A stretch of DNA of 64,000 nucleotides, taken from Mesostigma viride. Its lineage: Eukaryota > Streptophyta > Mesostigmatophyceae > Mesostigmatales > Mesostigmataceae. Both the position numbers and the translations under genes were made by a program. Below the pieces are notes generated by a model, which searched no databases, had not been told where the DNA came from, and saw nothing but the letters and a program-made list of their open reading frames with translations. This document shows positions 1-11,280 of the stretch, in pieces. The stretch is from positions 3,992,662 to 4,056,661 of the forward strand of contig RPFO01000310.1 of NCBI GenBank assembly GCA_009746045.1, read 5' to 3'. Every line of letters starts with the position of its first letter. Position 1 is the stretch's first letter.

Positions 1-147
1 TACAAAATCCTACTACTCTACTCAGTCACGCACCCCTTCCTCTGGCGTGGGGAGGGGGGGCTCTTACATCGAAGCGTCAGGCATAATTTGTCTCGCTTCA
101 TGTACCATGATTGCCTTTATTTGACCATTAATTAATTAAATTAAGAA

Positions 148-1222
148 CATCATCCATCCATCCATCATCCATCATCCATATACTATCCATCCATTATTAT
201 CCATCCATCCATCCATCCATCCTCCCTCCCTCCTCCCCCTCCTCCTCCCTCCCTCCCTCCTCCCCCCTCCCTCCTCCCTCCTCCTCCCTCCCTCCCTCCC
301 TCCCTCCTCCCTCCCTCCCTCCCTCCTCCCTCCCTCCCTCCTCCCTCCCTCCCCTCCCTCCCTCCCTCCCTCCCTCCCTCCTCCCTCCCCTCCTCCCTCC
401 TCCCTCCCTCTCCCTCCCTCCCTCCTCCCTCCCTCCCTCCTCCCTCCTCCCTCCCTCCCTCCCTCCCTCCCTCCCTCTCCTCCTCCCTCCCTCCCTCCCT
501 CCCTCCCTCCCTCCCTCCCCTCCCTCCCTCCCTCCTCCCTCCCTCCCTCCCTCCTCCCTCCCTCCCTCCCTCCCTCCCTCCTCCCTCCTCCTCCTCCCTC
601 CCTCCCTCCCTCCCTCCCTCCTCCCTCCTCCCTCCTCCCTCCCTCCCTCCCTCCTCCCTCCTCCTCCTCCCTCCCTCCCTCCCTCCCTCTCCTCCTCCCT
701 CCCTCCCCTCCCTCCCTCCCTCCCTCCCTCCCTCCCTCCCTCCCTCCCTCCCTCCCTCCCTCCTCCCTCCCTCCCTCCCTCCCTCCCTCCTCCCTCCCTC
801 TCCCTCCCTCCCTCCTCCCTCCTCCCTCCCTCCCTCCTCCCTCCCTCCCTCTCCCTCCCTCCCTCCCTCCTCCCTCCCTCCTCCTCCCTCCCTCCCTCCC
901 TCCCTCCCTCCCTCCTCCCTCTCCCTCCCTCCCTCCCTCCCTCCTCCCTCCCTCCCTCCCTCCCTCCCTCCCTCCCTCCTCCCTCCCTCCCTCCTCCCTC
1001 CTCCCTCCCTCCTCCCTCCCTCCCTCCCTCCCTCCCTCCCTCCTCCCTCCCTCCTCCTCCCTCCCTCCCTCCTCCTCCCTCCCTCCCTCCCTCCCTCCTC
1101 CCTCCCTCCCTCCCTCCCTCCCTCCCTCCCTCCCTCCCTCCCTCCCTCCCTCCCTCCCTCCCTCCCTCCCTCCCTCCCTCCCTCCCTCCCTCCCTCCCTC
1201 CCTCCCTCCCTCCCTCCATCCA
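148..1222. repeat. CCT/CCCT polypyrimidine microsatellite, about 1 kb
   Basis: From about 220 to 1215 the plus strand is an unbroken run of C and T made only of CCT and CCCT words in irregular order, flanked on both sides by short CCAT repeats (148-220 and 1216-1222). The last 150 bases are nearly pure CCCT. The complementary GGA/GGGA strand can be read as long Gly/Arg/Glu open frames, which are a by-product of the repeat. Mirror-symmetric polypurine tracts of this kind can form triplex DNA; that is general knowledge, not shown here. Confidence 0.97.
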
Positions 1223-1437
1223 TGATGAAATTTGGTCGGGTAGATTGCAATAGACTCGCCTTTTGATGACGAACACGCCGATCTAATTTTTGGCAGCCAT
1301 CGCCCAGGGTTTCTTCAGTTATCGCCAGCGGCCTGCCCAGCAGATCTCGCTATTTTTCTGCACATTATGGCGGCACCACGCACGTGATCAGTGTGCCTGC
1401 GCCCCCTGCCCTCGTCTAGGTGCTATTAAACGTAGCT

Positions 1438-2637
1438 ATGGAGGTCCCCGCATCGTCTTCAGCTCTTGCCGCCGATTCTATTGATGCCCAGATTGCTGCA
1501 AACAAAATCGCCCACGACATTGTCGTCGCCAAGAACGCCGCTAACAAGCGATCCAAGACTTCGGAAGCAACTTCGGAAGCAACTCCGATAGCTGCTGAAA
1601 CCTCCTTGCCGGACGCCATTTCTTCCTCATTCTACATGCCAGGCCAGCGTTTGAGCCTGGCAGACATCGATACCTTCCTCGCCTACAATGACGCCGCTGT
1701 GACAAGCGTGCTGAAGCTCCGCAACGACAACGACGCCCCGATTCGCCACCCTAAGAGCGGCCAGGTTATGGAGGCTGCTTCGGATGAATGGCCTCATTGG
1801 GATGAGCGCCAGCGTCGGCTTGCCTGTCTTATTTCGTGCTGCCCTGAACTTGTCGAGCTGCCGGCGACGACCATCGCCAGGCCAGCCCCCGCGACCGATG
1901 TTAACGTGCAGCTGCAGGACGTCGCACAGTCTTTTACGACCGTGCAGGGCGACATTAAGGTCCTGACGGTGGCGTCTGCAGCTGCGACGGCACAATTGCT
2001 GGAGCTGAAGAAAGCCATGGCAGCCCCCGCCAAAACTACCACGTTTGCCGACGTCACCGGCAAGCAGTTGACCACCATCGTTCAACAGGCGGCCAAGTCT
2101 GCAGCTACCGCTGCGGTCACCCAGAATGCAGTGCAGCAACGCCAGCGCAATATGGTAATCAAAGGCTTCCAGACAGGCGCGGCAGCACATGAGACAGCAC
2201 ACTCACTTGCCGAGGAGCTGCGCGGCCCAGCGTTTCTGGGGAAGATGCAGCTCCAGAACCGTGTTGTCATTGAACGAGCCATTCGGCTGCCAGGCCCTCC
2301 GGGCCTGGTCGTCGTCACCATGGCCTCCATGCACGACAAACGCCTCGTGCTGGGAGCACGTCGTCTGCTCCAGCCCGGCGACTTCAGCCTCGACGAGGAC
2401 TACACGCCGGCTCAACTGAAGGCGAGGAGCGCGGTGTGGAACAGCACCATCGTCCAGGGGGAGCGGCGTTGCCACCCTCCATCGCCTGACTACGTATGCA
2501 TTGAGTCGTCCCCCTCTTCTTCCCCCTCTTTTTCAACCTCCACCGGCGGGCCGCTTCGGCCACTTGCCGCTTTCTCTTGGCCTGTTTTTGCGCGATGTCA
2601 ACGGGATTTTCCATGGTGGCTGTACTTTCGCACGTAA
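1438..2637 (+). pseudogene. LINE ORF1-like reading frame (RNA-binding protein of a non-LTR element)
   Basis: An open frame of about 400 codons; the first ATG is at 1438 and the frame opens at 1420 with GTG. The N-terminal half is Ala/Thr-rich, with a stretch around residues 175-200 that could form a coiled coil. It is followed by a segment beginning RNMVIKGF and continuing through VVIERAIRLPG, VVVTMASMHDKRLVL and DEDYTPAQLKARSAVW. This arrangement resembles the RRM plus C-terminal domain of L1-type ORF1 proteins, which bind element RNA. After about residue 345 the translation becomes Ser/Pro-rich and implausible, suggesting a frameshift, so I call it a remnant. No ORF2 follows on this strand: the LINE ORF2 at 3574-8082 is on the other strand, so the two need not belong together. 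The family call is by pattern only. Confidence 0.5.
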
Positions 2638-2783
2638 TTACGGGTGGTGCATTAAGCGCAGGCTTTCGACCTTCCCTTTCAACACCAAACTACTCCATCA
2701 TCTTGTGTAAGTTAGGGTCTTAGGGGCAGTGCAGCTTGTCTGGACGATCGATCATGCAGACAACCACACGTGACCCTGACCGA

Positions 2784-3003
2784 AATGACTACCAAAAAAG
2801 GACAAATGATTACCGATTTTTACCGATGATTACACATGATTACACATGATTACCCGTACATGATTACCAAAAAAGGACAAATGATTACCGATTTTTACCG
2901 ATGATTACACATGATTACACATAATTACACGTACATGATTACCAAAAAAGGACAAATGATTACCGATTTTTACCGATGATTACACATGATTACATATGAT
3001 TAC
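2784..3003. repeat. 75-bp tandem repeat, about three copies
   Basis: The block starting ACCAAAAAAGGACAAATGAT recurs at 2791, 2866 and 2941, an exact 75-bp step. Inside each unit a shorter word, ATGATTACACAT, is repeated two or three times, so the unit itself grew from a roughly 10-bp repeat. It runs directly into the next satellite at 3007. Confidence 0.95.
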
Positions 3004-3006
3004 ACC

Positions 3007-3440
3007 CCCGTATTACATAGGAAGGTGTGACTATGTACTCCACCCTATGTACTCCAAGAGTACATAGGGTGGCACACTATGTACTCCAAGAGTACATAGT
3101 CCGGAGTACATATGATCCGGGATTTCCGAATAGGGGACTGCCGACGCGGTGAGACACGCCCGTATTACATAGGAAGGAGTGACTATGTACTCCACACTAT
3201 GTACTCCAAGAGTACATAGGGTGGCACACTATGTACTCCAAGAGTACATAGTCCGGAGTACATATGATCCGGGATTTCCGAATAGGGGACTGCCGACGCG
3301 GTGAGACACGCCCGTATTACATAGGAAGGAGTGACTATGTACTCCACACTATGTACTCCAAGAGTACATAGGGTGGCACACTATGTACTCCAAGAGTACA
3401 TAGTCCGGAGTACATATGATCCGGGATTTCCGAATAGGGG
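3007..3440. repeat. 152-bp tandem repeat with paired hairpins, 2.9 copies
   Basis: CCCGTATTACATAGGAAGG recurs at 3007, 3159 and 3311, a 152-bp step. Each unit carries palindromes of the form CTATGTACTC-CAA-GAGTACATAG (10-bp arms, 3-base loop), usually twice, plus related half sites. The unit also contains GGGGACTGCCGACG and GTGAGACACGCC. Diverged matches to both pieces reappear at 8684-8771, on the far side of the LINE, where about 60 bp separates them. Confidence 0.93.
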
Positions 3441-3573
3441 ACTGCCGAACTTTTCGGGGAAATGGGTATATTTTATTAGCCAATTATGGACCAAAGAGGT
3501 GAGAGGGGAAATGAGTATCAGCAAATCCTAATGAAGGTGGGCACACACACGTGTGGCGGTGACAGGTGAAAGG

Positions 3574-6500
3574 CTAATAGGGCGCGTTATTAGACCAGGG
3601 AAGCCATTGGACCTGAGTGATGTCGCCATGAGGCATACTGGTGAATACCTGATTACGGCCCAGTAGATCATGAAAAAGCTGGAGCGGGCTGGGCTTGTCG
3701 TTATTGGGCCCTGGGTCCCACACCCTGTGTTGTTCTTGAGCTAACAGCCAGTAGCGGCGCATAGCCGCATTCCATAGGTATATAAAGCGCCGGACTACGC
3801 CGCCGCGGGTATACTCCTCGCGGACCTTAAAGACTGTCTCGTTGCGTATGGTCCAGATCGCGTATAGCATAGTAGTGCGTAGCCATATCCATTCTGCTTG
3901 GGAAACTGAAAGCTCGGACCCTGGTGTGCCAGCAATACCGAAAATGATGGTACGCACGCTGATTGGGAGAGTGGGTGGCGATGCCGTCCATGCGGCCCAG
4001 ATGTTAATGAGCCACGTCCAAACCCCAGGGAGATTACAGTAAAGAAACCTGTGCTCAATGGTTTCACTAGGGTGCGTGCACAGGCATGATGCATCATGAC
4101 CAAAACGCTCGTGGAGCATGGCGCAGACCCCTATCGCCCTATGCATCAAAAGGTGTTGTACATCAGTGGCCCTGCGGTCCACGAGAGGGTGGTCTACCGC
4201 CAGGGTAATCATCTTAACCCAAGTGTAGCCCGGCCAATGTATTCCCCAGCGGGCTCGGCCCGGGTGGGGCTGATGGTACATATGCAACAAGATATCATAA
4301 CCCCAATCTGCGGTGTACTCAAAGATACATTTGCTGGTTCTGATGTCCCCCTTGGTTAAGACCCATCCAAATTCAACCGGGTCCAGATGTAGTAGATCGA
4401 GCCGTGTGTTGCCCACGTGTAGCCATGTAATGCTCTCAACCGGGGATAATGGGTCCGGCTGGATCATGCAAGATCTTGGCACAGACCATGGGACTACGCG
4501 TATGCGGTGACACTGGGAAGCTGGCGTGTACGCATATAAGGTGGATAGTTGATACAGACACCCATTGTGGCCAGAAATAGCGTCCAGCAGTTGTAGTTGG
4601 AGCCCCTCAGGTGGCAGAACCGTCACGACTAAACCCTTGCACGCAGGCGTGACTCCGTCGGCGTAGAAGCTAACCCAGTCGCCGGTTATAATTGGCTTGC
4701 GTGGGGCAGTCATCAATGCATGCCACGCCGCTGGTATCGCACTTATAAGAGTTTGCCACGCTTGCAGGGAGGGCATGTGGGAGACCCAAGTGCTGACCTC
4801 GTCGTAGCTGAGCCGTCGGTACGCAGCGCCGTGCCCCAGGTAGAGGTCCAGCACCCTGACAATCGGCGGTGACGCGCGCAGAAAGCCATCATACGGGTTG
4901 TGTCCGTGGAGAGTGCCCAGGGGCTTGTTAGTAGCGTCTGTGATTAAGTCATTAAAAAAGAGTGGCTGCCGTGCCACCTCCTCTCTAGTAGTAGGAAAGA
5001 CTAGGCGACCCGGCTTGAGCTTATTGTAACCTGTCCATATGCGCTGCCAATACCATGGGAGTCCTTTGTACGAAATAAGGGTGCTGCCCAGTATGCCCGC
5101 CCCCAGTTGCCACGAGGTGCCACTAGCATGGGTGGAAAGAGAGGCTAGCGTTTCACGTGCAAGCATGCAGCCAGGGTGTGTGTTAACGCCCATAAAAACG
5201 GATATCACTTGTTTAGCATACAGCGACCACAGACGCCATTGTATGTTGTGGAGCCCGAGGCCCCCGTGCACCCATGACATGAAGGACATCTCTCTGTTGA
5301 TCCATCCGTGGACCGTGTGGGAGATTAAGCCTTTCTGTTTCCAGACAAAATTGCTGCCAAGGCGTTGGATGAGCTGTGTGGTGGCATCATTGGGTGGGTG
5401 TGCTTGGCAATAATACAAGACCTTAGAGAACAACAGTTGGTTGACGATCAGGGTTCGCCCTCGTAGGCTCATGCGGTGGACGGCCCCCCAGCGCCCTGCG
5501 GTAAGGAGAACGCCTGCAAGCTTGCCCACGTGGTTGGTTTCATCATACATGAAAGAACGTTGTTCAGCCAAGCGTCCCTCGGGTGTGCAGCCGATGGGAC
5601 AATTGTGCAAAAGGTGGTGATCCCCCGGCTTGACCCAGGTCACAGCCAGGTTGGGGAGGGCGTAGCGTAGGGTGTTGGTTTTGCCGATATGCAGTCCCGT
5701 GGACTTGAGCACATTGCATCGTTGTTGTGTGGCAACAGAATAGGTAGTGATATTATCCATGACAGCATGCACTTCAGGCAGAGAGATACAAACATTTGTT
5801 GTGTCATCCACATAAGCCGTTTGGAATATACCTTTACCGTTACCTGTCGGGAAGCCCCGAATGCGAGGATCGTTCTGGTGTAGCCAGTAGAGTCCTGCGT
5901 GGGCCAAGAGAAATAGAATAGGGGACATGCAATCTCCTTGTGGTAGCGATCGTGAGCTAGCGCCGGTCGCTGACTTGTGTCCGTCTATTAGTAAATACCA
6001 AGCCAGGGATTTGATCATACCCATAATGACGGTCATGAGTTGTGGGCCAAATCCTAGTGCGGTTAGAATGTGTTCTAGGTATTCCCAGCACATACGGTCA
6101 AAGGCTTTTTCAAAATCCCAAAACAATATGAAACCCTCTATATCGTCGCGCCAGGCTTTTTCCACAATGTCCATGATGAGGGTAATGCTGTCGTTGATGT
6201 GGAGATTGGCCCTAAAGCCCACTTGCTCCGGACCAATGAGGAAGTCTAGGACGGTGTATAAGCGTCGTTGGATTATTTTACTGATGATTTTGTACGCTAC
6301 CGTAAGGAGACGGATTGGGCGGTAGTTTTTCCATAGAGTCTTGTCTCCTTTTTTGTACAGTAAGATAAGCGCAGATTCAGCCCATCTGCCGCTCACCTTA
6401 CCGTGCCGCCAAATTTCAAGAATACATTCGTAGAAATCTATGTGTAGAAGGGACCAGAACGTTTTCCAGAATTCAATAGGCAGACCGTCGACCCCGGGGG

Positions 6501-8082
6501 CGCTACCGGTTTTGATGTGTTCCATAGCTGTTGTGGCCTCTTCCATGGAGGGGATTTGATCGAGTTCCTGCTGTTGAGCTGGTGTAAGGCGACGGGGAAT
6601 GGCATGTAGGATTTTTTGCATGGCTGCAGATGAGTCAGGATGGGGTTCGTTTAGAAAGAGAGCTGAGTAGTAACGGTGACCACTCTGTAGTATGGAGGTG
6701 ATGTCTCGGTGGCTGCCGTGTTCGTCTTGGATTTCCGTGATAGAGGAGTGAGCTTTAGGGGTAGGAATCAGAGCAAAGAACTCTTTGGTCATTCTTTCTC
6801 CTACCTGGTGCCACCACAGATTTTCTGAGTCTAGTGCTAATGTGTGACGCTCGAAACGTAGTTTGTCAAGTTCGGTCTGAGCTCTTTGAAGTTTTGTTAG
6901 TTCCGATTGATACAGGGTAGGCTTCGCTTGGAGTTTATTCACTATGCGTTGGTAGTACCGATAGTCCTGTCCTTTCTGGCGGCGGATATTTTGTGAATAC
7001 AGTTGGGAAAATTCTAGAATGTTAGCTAGGCCCTCCTGCATCCAGCTGCAGCAGTCTGTGTAGCTACCCTTGCTGGCTCTCCACGACTGCCAGCGTGTCA
7101 TGATCTCAAGGTAGTACTTATCGTCCGCGAGTAGGTGTTTGTTTAAGCGGGGAATGCCGGGGCCCCGGGCGGAGTTGGTGTGATGGGCAAGGGTAACGAT
7201 GAGTGGGTAGTGATCAGAAAAATTAACAGAACGGTCGACCGATGCGTAGCAAACTAGGTCCGCCCATGCGGGTGTGATGTAGATTTTATCAAGACGACGA
7301 GTAGTGCGTACATTTAAACGTGTGGCCAGCCAAGTGGGCCCGTGGTCTCGTGAGCGGATGACATCCTGTAAGTTCAGGTCCATGATCTGTTTACTGAAGG
7401 CCGCTGTGCGTATAGGGGGGTGTTCATCCAGGTCTATATTGAAATCGCCCATCAACGCAATTTCGAACCCCTGTGAGATAAGGTCAGCGGCCATTTTGAA
7501 GAGGGAAGGGTAGAATGAGGCTTGATCCGTTGGCTCGGTTGGGGCATATACACTAATAATGTATCCCTTATTTCCTGCCCATGTAATGGACTGCCGCGTC
7601 CAACGGCCCTGCCATCTAGCCTCCGCTGTGTCGGTAGCTATAGCCCAGTCCTGGCATGTCAGCGTAGGGTTGGGAGGTTTACGGTATTGAATGAGGGCAG
7701 TGCCCCCTTGTGTACCGCGTGCCCATGCCCAACGGTGAACTGTCCTAGGTGCAAGTGCTCTAGCAGCTCTAAGGGCGGTGCGTGTGGCAGCTTCTTGGAT
7801 TTTATGTTCCTGCAGTCCTATCCAAATTTCATGCGAGGGGCCCACGTAGCGCTCGAGCAAGTTGTGTAATGCATTTGCTAATTCTCGTGTGCGAGGTATT
7901 CGCTGTCCCTGCCCTGGTGTGTGTGACCCGTATGTGTTCAGCCCCCTGACATTCCACGATACCAGTGTTAGTTGACTCATGTCATTGCAGGGCTCCAGCG
8001 GACCAGGCCGGGTAGGTTCCGTGTAGGTCCCCATGGCGTGGTGAGATTGGACCTGCGAAAGGTGAAAGACACGGCACAACAT
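3574..8082 (-). CDS. LINE ORF2: endonuclease-reverse transcriptase, apparently intact
   Basis: An uninterrupted 1502-codon frame, the main protein of a non-LTR retrotransposon. Residues about 37-300 are an APE-type endonuclease (SWNVRGL, LQEHK, MGDFNIDL, RLDKIYITP, SDHYPL), which nicks the target. Residues about 510-800 are reverse transcriptase (APGVDGLPIEFWK, NYRPIRLL, WDFEKAFDR, SLPQGDCMSP, then AYVDDT near 757). The C-terminal third has a Cys/His segment (SCLC, EHRFLYC) like the zinc-binding domain that follows RT in L1-like elements. DGLPIEFWK favours the L1/Tx1 side of the LINE tree; the YVDD core replaces the commoner YADD. The frame opens at 8082, but translation may begin at the Met just before the endonuclease (about 7980). 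No A-rich tail is visible below 3574 and no ORF1 above 8082. The lack of stops over 4.5 kb suggests recent activity. Confidence 0.93.
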   Translation of the reverse strand: MLCRVFHLSQVQSHHAMGTYTEPTRPGPLEPCNDMSQLTLVSWNVRGLNTYGSHTPGQGQRIPRTRELANALHNLLERYVGPSHEIWIGLQEHKIQEAATRTALRAARALAPRTVHRWAWARGTQGGTALIQYRKPPNPTLTCQDWAIATDTAEARWQGRWTRQSITWAGNKGYIISVYAPTEPTDQASFYPSLFKMAADLISQGFEIALMGDFNIDLDEHPPIRTAAFSKQIMDLNLQDVIRSRDHGPTWLATRLNVRTTRRLDKIYITPAWADLVCYASVDRSVNFSDHYPLIVTLAHHTNSARGPGIPRLNKHLLADDKYYLEIMTRWQSWRASKGSYTDCCSWMQEGLANILEFSQLYSQNIRRQKGQDYRYYQRIVNKLQAKPTLYQSELTKLQRAQTELDKLRFERHTLALDSENLWWHQVGERMTKEFFALIPTPKAHSSITEIQDEHGSHRDITSILQSGHRYYSALFLNEPHPDSSAAMQKILHAIPRRLTPAQQQELDQIPSMEEATTAMEHIKTGSAPGVDGLPIEFWKTFWSLLHIDFYECILEIWRHGKVSGRWAESALILLYKKGDKTLWKNYRPIRLLTVAYKIISKIIQRRLYTVLDFLIGPEQVGFRANLHINDSITLIMDIVEKAWRDDIEGFILFWDFEKAFDRMCWEYLEHILTALGFGPQLMTVIMGMIKSLAWYLLIDGHKSATGASSRSLPQGDCMSPILFLLAHAGLYWLHQNDPRIRGFPTGNGKGIFQTAYVDDTTNVCISLPEVHAVMDNITTYSVATQQRCNVLKSTGLHIGKTNTLRYALPNLAVTWVKPGDHHLLHNCPIGCTPEGRLAEQRSFMYDETNHVGKLAGVLLTAGRWGAVHRMSLRGRTLIVNQLLFSKVLYYCQAHPPNDATTQLIQRLGSNFVWKQKGLISHTVHGWINREMSFMSWVHGGLGLHNIQWRLWSLYAKQVISVFMGVNTHPGCMLARETLASLSTHASGTSWQLGAGILGSTLISYKGLPWYWQRIWTGYNKLKPGRLVFPTTREEVARQPLFFNDLITDATNKPLGTLHGHNPYDGFLRASPPIVRVLDLYLGHGAAYRRLSYDEVSTWVSHMPSLQAWQTLISAIPAAWHALMTAPRKPIITGDWVSFYADGVTPACKGLVVTVLPPEGLQLQLLDAISGHNGCLYQLSTLYAYTPASQCHRIRVVPWSVPRSCMIQPDPLSPVESITWLHVGNTRLDLLHLDPVEFGWVLTKGDIRTSKCIFEYTADWGYDILLHMYHQPHPGRARWGIHWPGYTWVKMITLAVDHPLVDRRATDVQHLLMHRAIGVCAMLHERFGHDASCLCTHPSETIEHRFLYCNLPGVWTWLINIWAAWTASPPTLPISVRTIIFGIAGTPGSELSVSQAEWIWLRTTMLYAIWTIRNETVFKVREEYTRGGVVRRFIYLWNAAMRRYWLLAQEQHRVWDPGPNNDKPSPLQLFHDLLGRNQVFTSMPHGDITQVQWLPWSNNAPY

Positions 8083-9729
8083 GCACAGGGCGTGGGCGTG
8101 AGATAGTCATTAAAAGAGAGACCTACTGTGCAGTGTGCTGTGAGCAGAACCAAAGCGATTGGAAAGGCTGCATTACACCCACGTTTGGGTAATGGCAGCA
8201 GGTATTGAGAAAAGTCGTTATGGAGGTGTCTTGGTGATAGCGGATCACCTGGTGTGGCGATAACTATTCCATAGTCATTGCGCCTGTGAAAGGGTAACCG
8301 AGGGTACAGGAGGTCACGCTCCAAGGAGACTACTCGCCCACCCAGGTGGAGGGGCCCAGGCCTAGTCCATCCTGCCGATGGGTTTTCGAATCCGAGCCGT
8401 GGCTCACTGACCGAATGCCATAATGGGGTAGCCGTCACGAGAAACAGTGAGGCGAGGGGCGGACTTACGAATTTCGTAAGGCCTGCTCCTTCTACCCACA
8501 CGTTTCAAGTGACGGCTAGCTGTTCCGCCCCTCAGAAGAGATGGCTAGACGTACCTTTTCGTGCTGAATCCGAATCTGCCCTTTGTTTCGCGTTTAGATT
8601 ACTACGTAAGGTGCTATCTCGTCCGCCGTCAGGGCTACCATAGCAAGATTAAAACCCCCGCCTCACGTTCGTCCACGCTGATGCGGGGGACTGCCGAACT
8701 CGAGGCCCCCAGAGTACTAACTAGGCTGACTATCTACATGTACTCGAGTCACGACGCAGTGAGATACGCCAAGCCGCCCGAAGCAGATCTCTGCATGCGC
8801 CACGTGTAACGAGGGTTCTGCTTGCGAATTCGAATTGCGATGAGCCGTTGCAGACGCGCCGCCTAGATGTTTGAATTTCATCAACGAGCCTTGAACGAGC
8901 TGGTAAAGTTTGCCTGCCCCTGCATCACCTTGCGTTGGCTATGCCGATTGCAGTCCAGCCGACTGATAGTGGTGAAAGAATAAGCGCCCCCCTAAACCCG
9001 CATGCTCACGATGCTTGAAGAAAAAAAAGCAAAAGGCGCACTAGGATGCATGACAAGCCCTTTTGGAGCCCCAGTTTAGCATGATTCGGTCATCCGTTTC
9101 CAGCCATCGGCAGCGCCAACTCCGATACAGCTTACTATGGCGTAGTCGGTAGCCAGCTACACCGCTTTTCTTGCCTTTGTTACTACATGCAAACTTCAAT
9201 TCGTTACATCGTGCGCCTGCGGCATATTTAAGAAAGCGGCTGCAAGCGCACCTTGCTGAGCCAGGTACACAATGTCTTCAGTCAGCGACCGCGTATGCAT
9301 GCCACGTTTAGTCGCATCGAGTCGCGTAGACAATGCGTTCCGGATGAAATTGTTCACCGTTCAATTGCTCAGCGCTGCCTGAATGCAGCGCGCTTTATTA
9401 CTGACTCTGTCCTCTTTGCATGCATTGCAGTCGATTGTATGTTATTTTCACGTTGTCCATCTTTCCACTCGCTTTCATTGTTTACCAGATACCAAAAGTC
9501 TCCCACGAGGTAGGCGACACTTCAATCTCGCTTATTTTACACCTGGCACACCTGGGCTTCTCTGTATGTGCCGATGCCCATCGTAAGTTGTTGAACGTTT
9601 TTTGCCCTCCATGGTTTCCAATTTTACTAGGAGTTCTTAGGAGCTCTCTCTCCATTGACTTCTCTGTATCTTTTGCTTTGGCCATGCCATGTTAGGGTAA
9701 TGTCTTCCTTGCTGCCATGCTAGCGGGCC
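8083..9729. other. no supported gene; flank of the LINE
   Basis: Short open frames here show no recognisable domain. At 8684-8771 there is a diverged match to part of the 152-bp satellite unit found at 3007-3440 (GGGGACTGCCGA ... CGCAGTGAGATACGCC), separated by about 60 bp of other sequence. The remainder looks like ordinary intergenic DNA. Confidence 0.6.
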
Positions 9730-10985
9730 CACGTGCTTGTTCCTTGTCAAAGTAGGGAGGCTCGCGGGGTAGGTGGCTGGTCATGCTTGTACCTTATCAA
9801 GGGAGGGGCCCACGTAGGGTAGGTGGGTGGGCATGCGTGTACCTTGTCAAGGGAGGGATTCACGTATGGTAGGTGGGTGCACGAGCTTGGTCCTTGTCAA
9901 GAGGCACATACGTAGGGTAGGTGAGTGCACGTGCTTGTTACTGGTCAGGGGAGGCATGGATGTGGGGTAGGCATGTGCACGTGCTTATTCCTTGTCAAGG
10001 GAGGGACGCACGTAGTGTAGGTGAGTTCATGTGCTTGTTCCTTGTCAAAGGAGGGGTGCACACAGGGTGGGTGGGTGCACGTGCTCGTTCCTTGTCAAGG
10101 GAGGCATGCATGTGGGGTAGGCATGTGCACGTGCTTGTTTCATGTCAAGGGAGGGATGCAGGTAGGGTAGGTGGGTGGGCTTGCTTGTTCCTTGTCAAGG
10201 GAGGGATGCACGTACGGTAGATGAGTGCACATGCTTGTTCCTTGTCAAAGGAGGGGGGCATGTGGAGTAGGAATGTGCACATGGTTGTTCCATGTCAAGG
10301 GAGGGATGCAGGTAGGGTAGGTGGGTGGGCATGCTTGTACCTTATCAAGGGAGGGGCGGACATCGGGTAGGTGGGTGCACGTGCTTGGTCCTTGCCAAGG
10401 GAGGGATTCACGTACGGTAGGTGAGTGCACATGCGTGTTCCTTGTCGAAGGAGGGGGGCACTTAGGGTAGGTGGGTGCACGTGCTTGTTGCTTGTCAAGA
10501 GGCACGTACATAGGGTTGGTGGGTGCACGTGCTTGTTCCATGTCACAGGAGGGATGCACGTAGGGTAGGTGGGTGCACGTGCTTGTTACTGGTCAGGGGA
10601 GGCATGGATGTGGGGTAGGCATGTGCACGTGCCTATTCCTTGTCAAGGGAGGGACGCGCGTAGTGTAGGTGAGTTCATGTGCTTGGTCCTTGTCAAAGGA
10701 GGGGTGCACACAGGGTGGGTGGGTGCACGTGCTCGTTCGATTCTTGTCAAGGGAGGCATGCATGTGGGGTAGGCATGTGCACGTGCTTGTTCCTTGTCAA
10801 AGGAGGGCTGCACATAGGGTAGGTGGGTGCACGTGCCCGTTCGATTCTTGTCAAGGGAGGCATGCATGTGGGGTGGGGCATGTGCACGTGCTTGTTCCTT
10901 GTCAAAGTAGGGCTGCACAACAGGGTATGTGGGTGGTTTTGCTGGTTCCTTGCCATGGGAGGGACGTAATAGGTTAGGTGGGTGC
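9730..10985. repeat. 50-bp minisatellite, about 25 copies
   Basis: CCTTGTCAAGGGAGGGA-type words recur every 50 bp (for example at 9743, 9793, 9843, then 9991, 10041, 10091, 10141, 10191). The unit is roughly GTGGGTGCACGTGCTTGTTC + CTTGTCAAGGGAGGGATGCA + CGTAGGGTAG. A higher-order duplication is present: the block with CTGGTCAGGGGAGGCATGGA at 9941 is repeated almost exactly at 10589, 648 bp away, together with its neighbours. Open frames across it are products of the repeat. Confidence 0.95.
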
Positions 10986-11280
10986 ACGCATCATTTTTTT
11001 CCTTATTCTCAGCCCATCAACTAGAACTTTCAGCTGCCAGTCCTCACTAGTCTACGACCGTAACTGCATTCGGGTTCATGTTAAATACGTTGCGTTTTTC
11101 TTGGACGGCATGGAAGATGCTGTCATTTTCAAGAGAGGGATGCACGTACGTATTGGTGGTGGTGCACGCATCGTCCCTTTTCTTACTAGTAGTTGCCTGT
11201 GTACTAGAAATTTCAACTGCTATTCCTCGCTACCGTATGGCCGTAACTGCATTCGGGGCATTTTGCGTTTTCTATGAGTG
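10981..11280. repeat. diverged two-copy repeat, 180-bp offset
   Basis: GGTGCACGCATC, then a T-rich stretch, a TAGAA-T-TCA-CTGC block and a closing CCGTAACTGCATTCGGG, occurs at 10981-11076 and again at 11161-11257. The two copies have diverged. They flank a segment that still carries one minisatellite-like word (GAGAGGGATGCACGTA at 11132). Confidence 0.75.

Noticed and set aside
183-1276. Gly/Arg/Glu-rich minus-strand frames of about 355 codons
   Set aside because: Direct translation of the CCT/CCCT microsatellite.
7977-8501. 174-codon minus frame overlapping the LINE ORF2 start
   Set aside because: Overlaps the endonuclease start in another frame and shows no domain; not a convincing ORF1.
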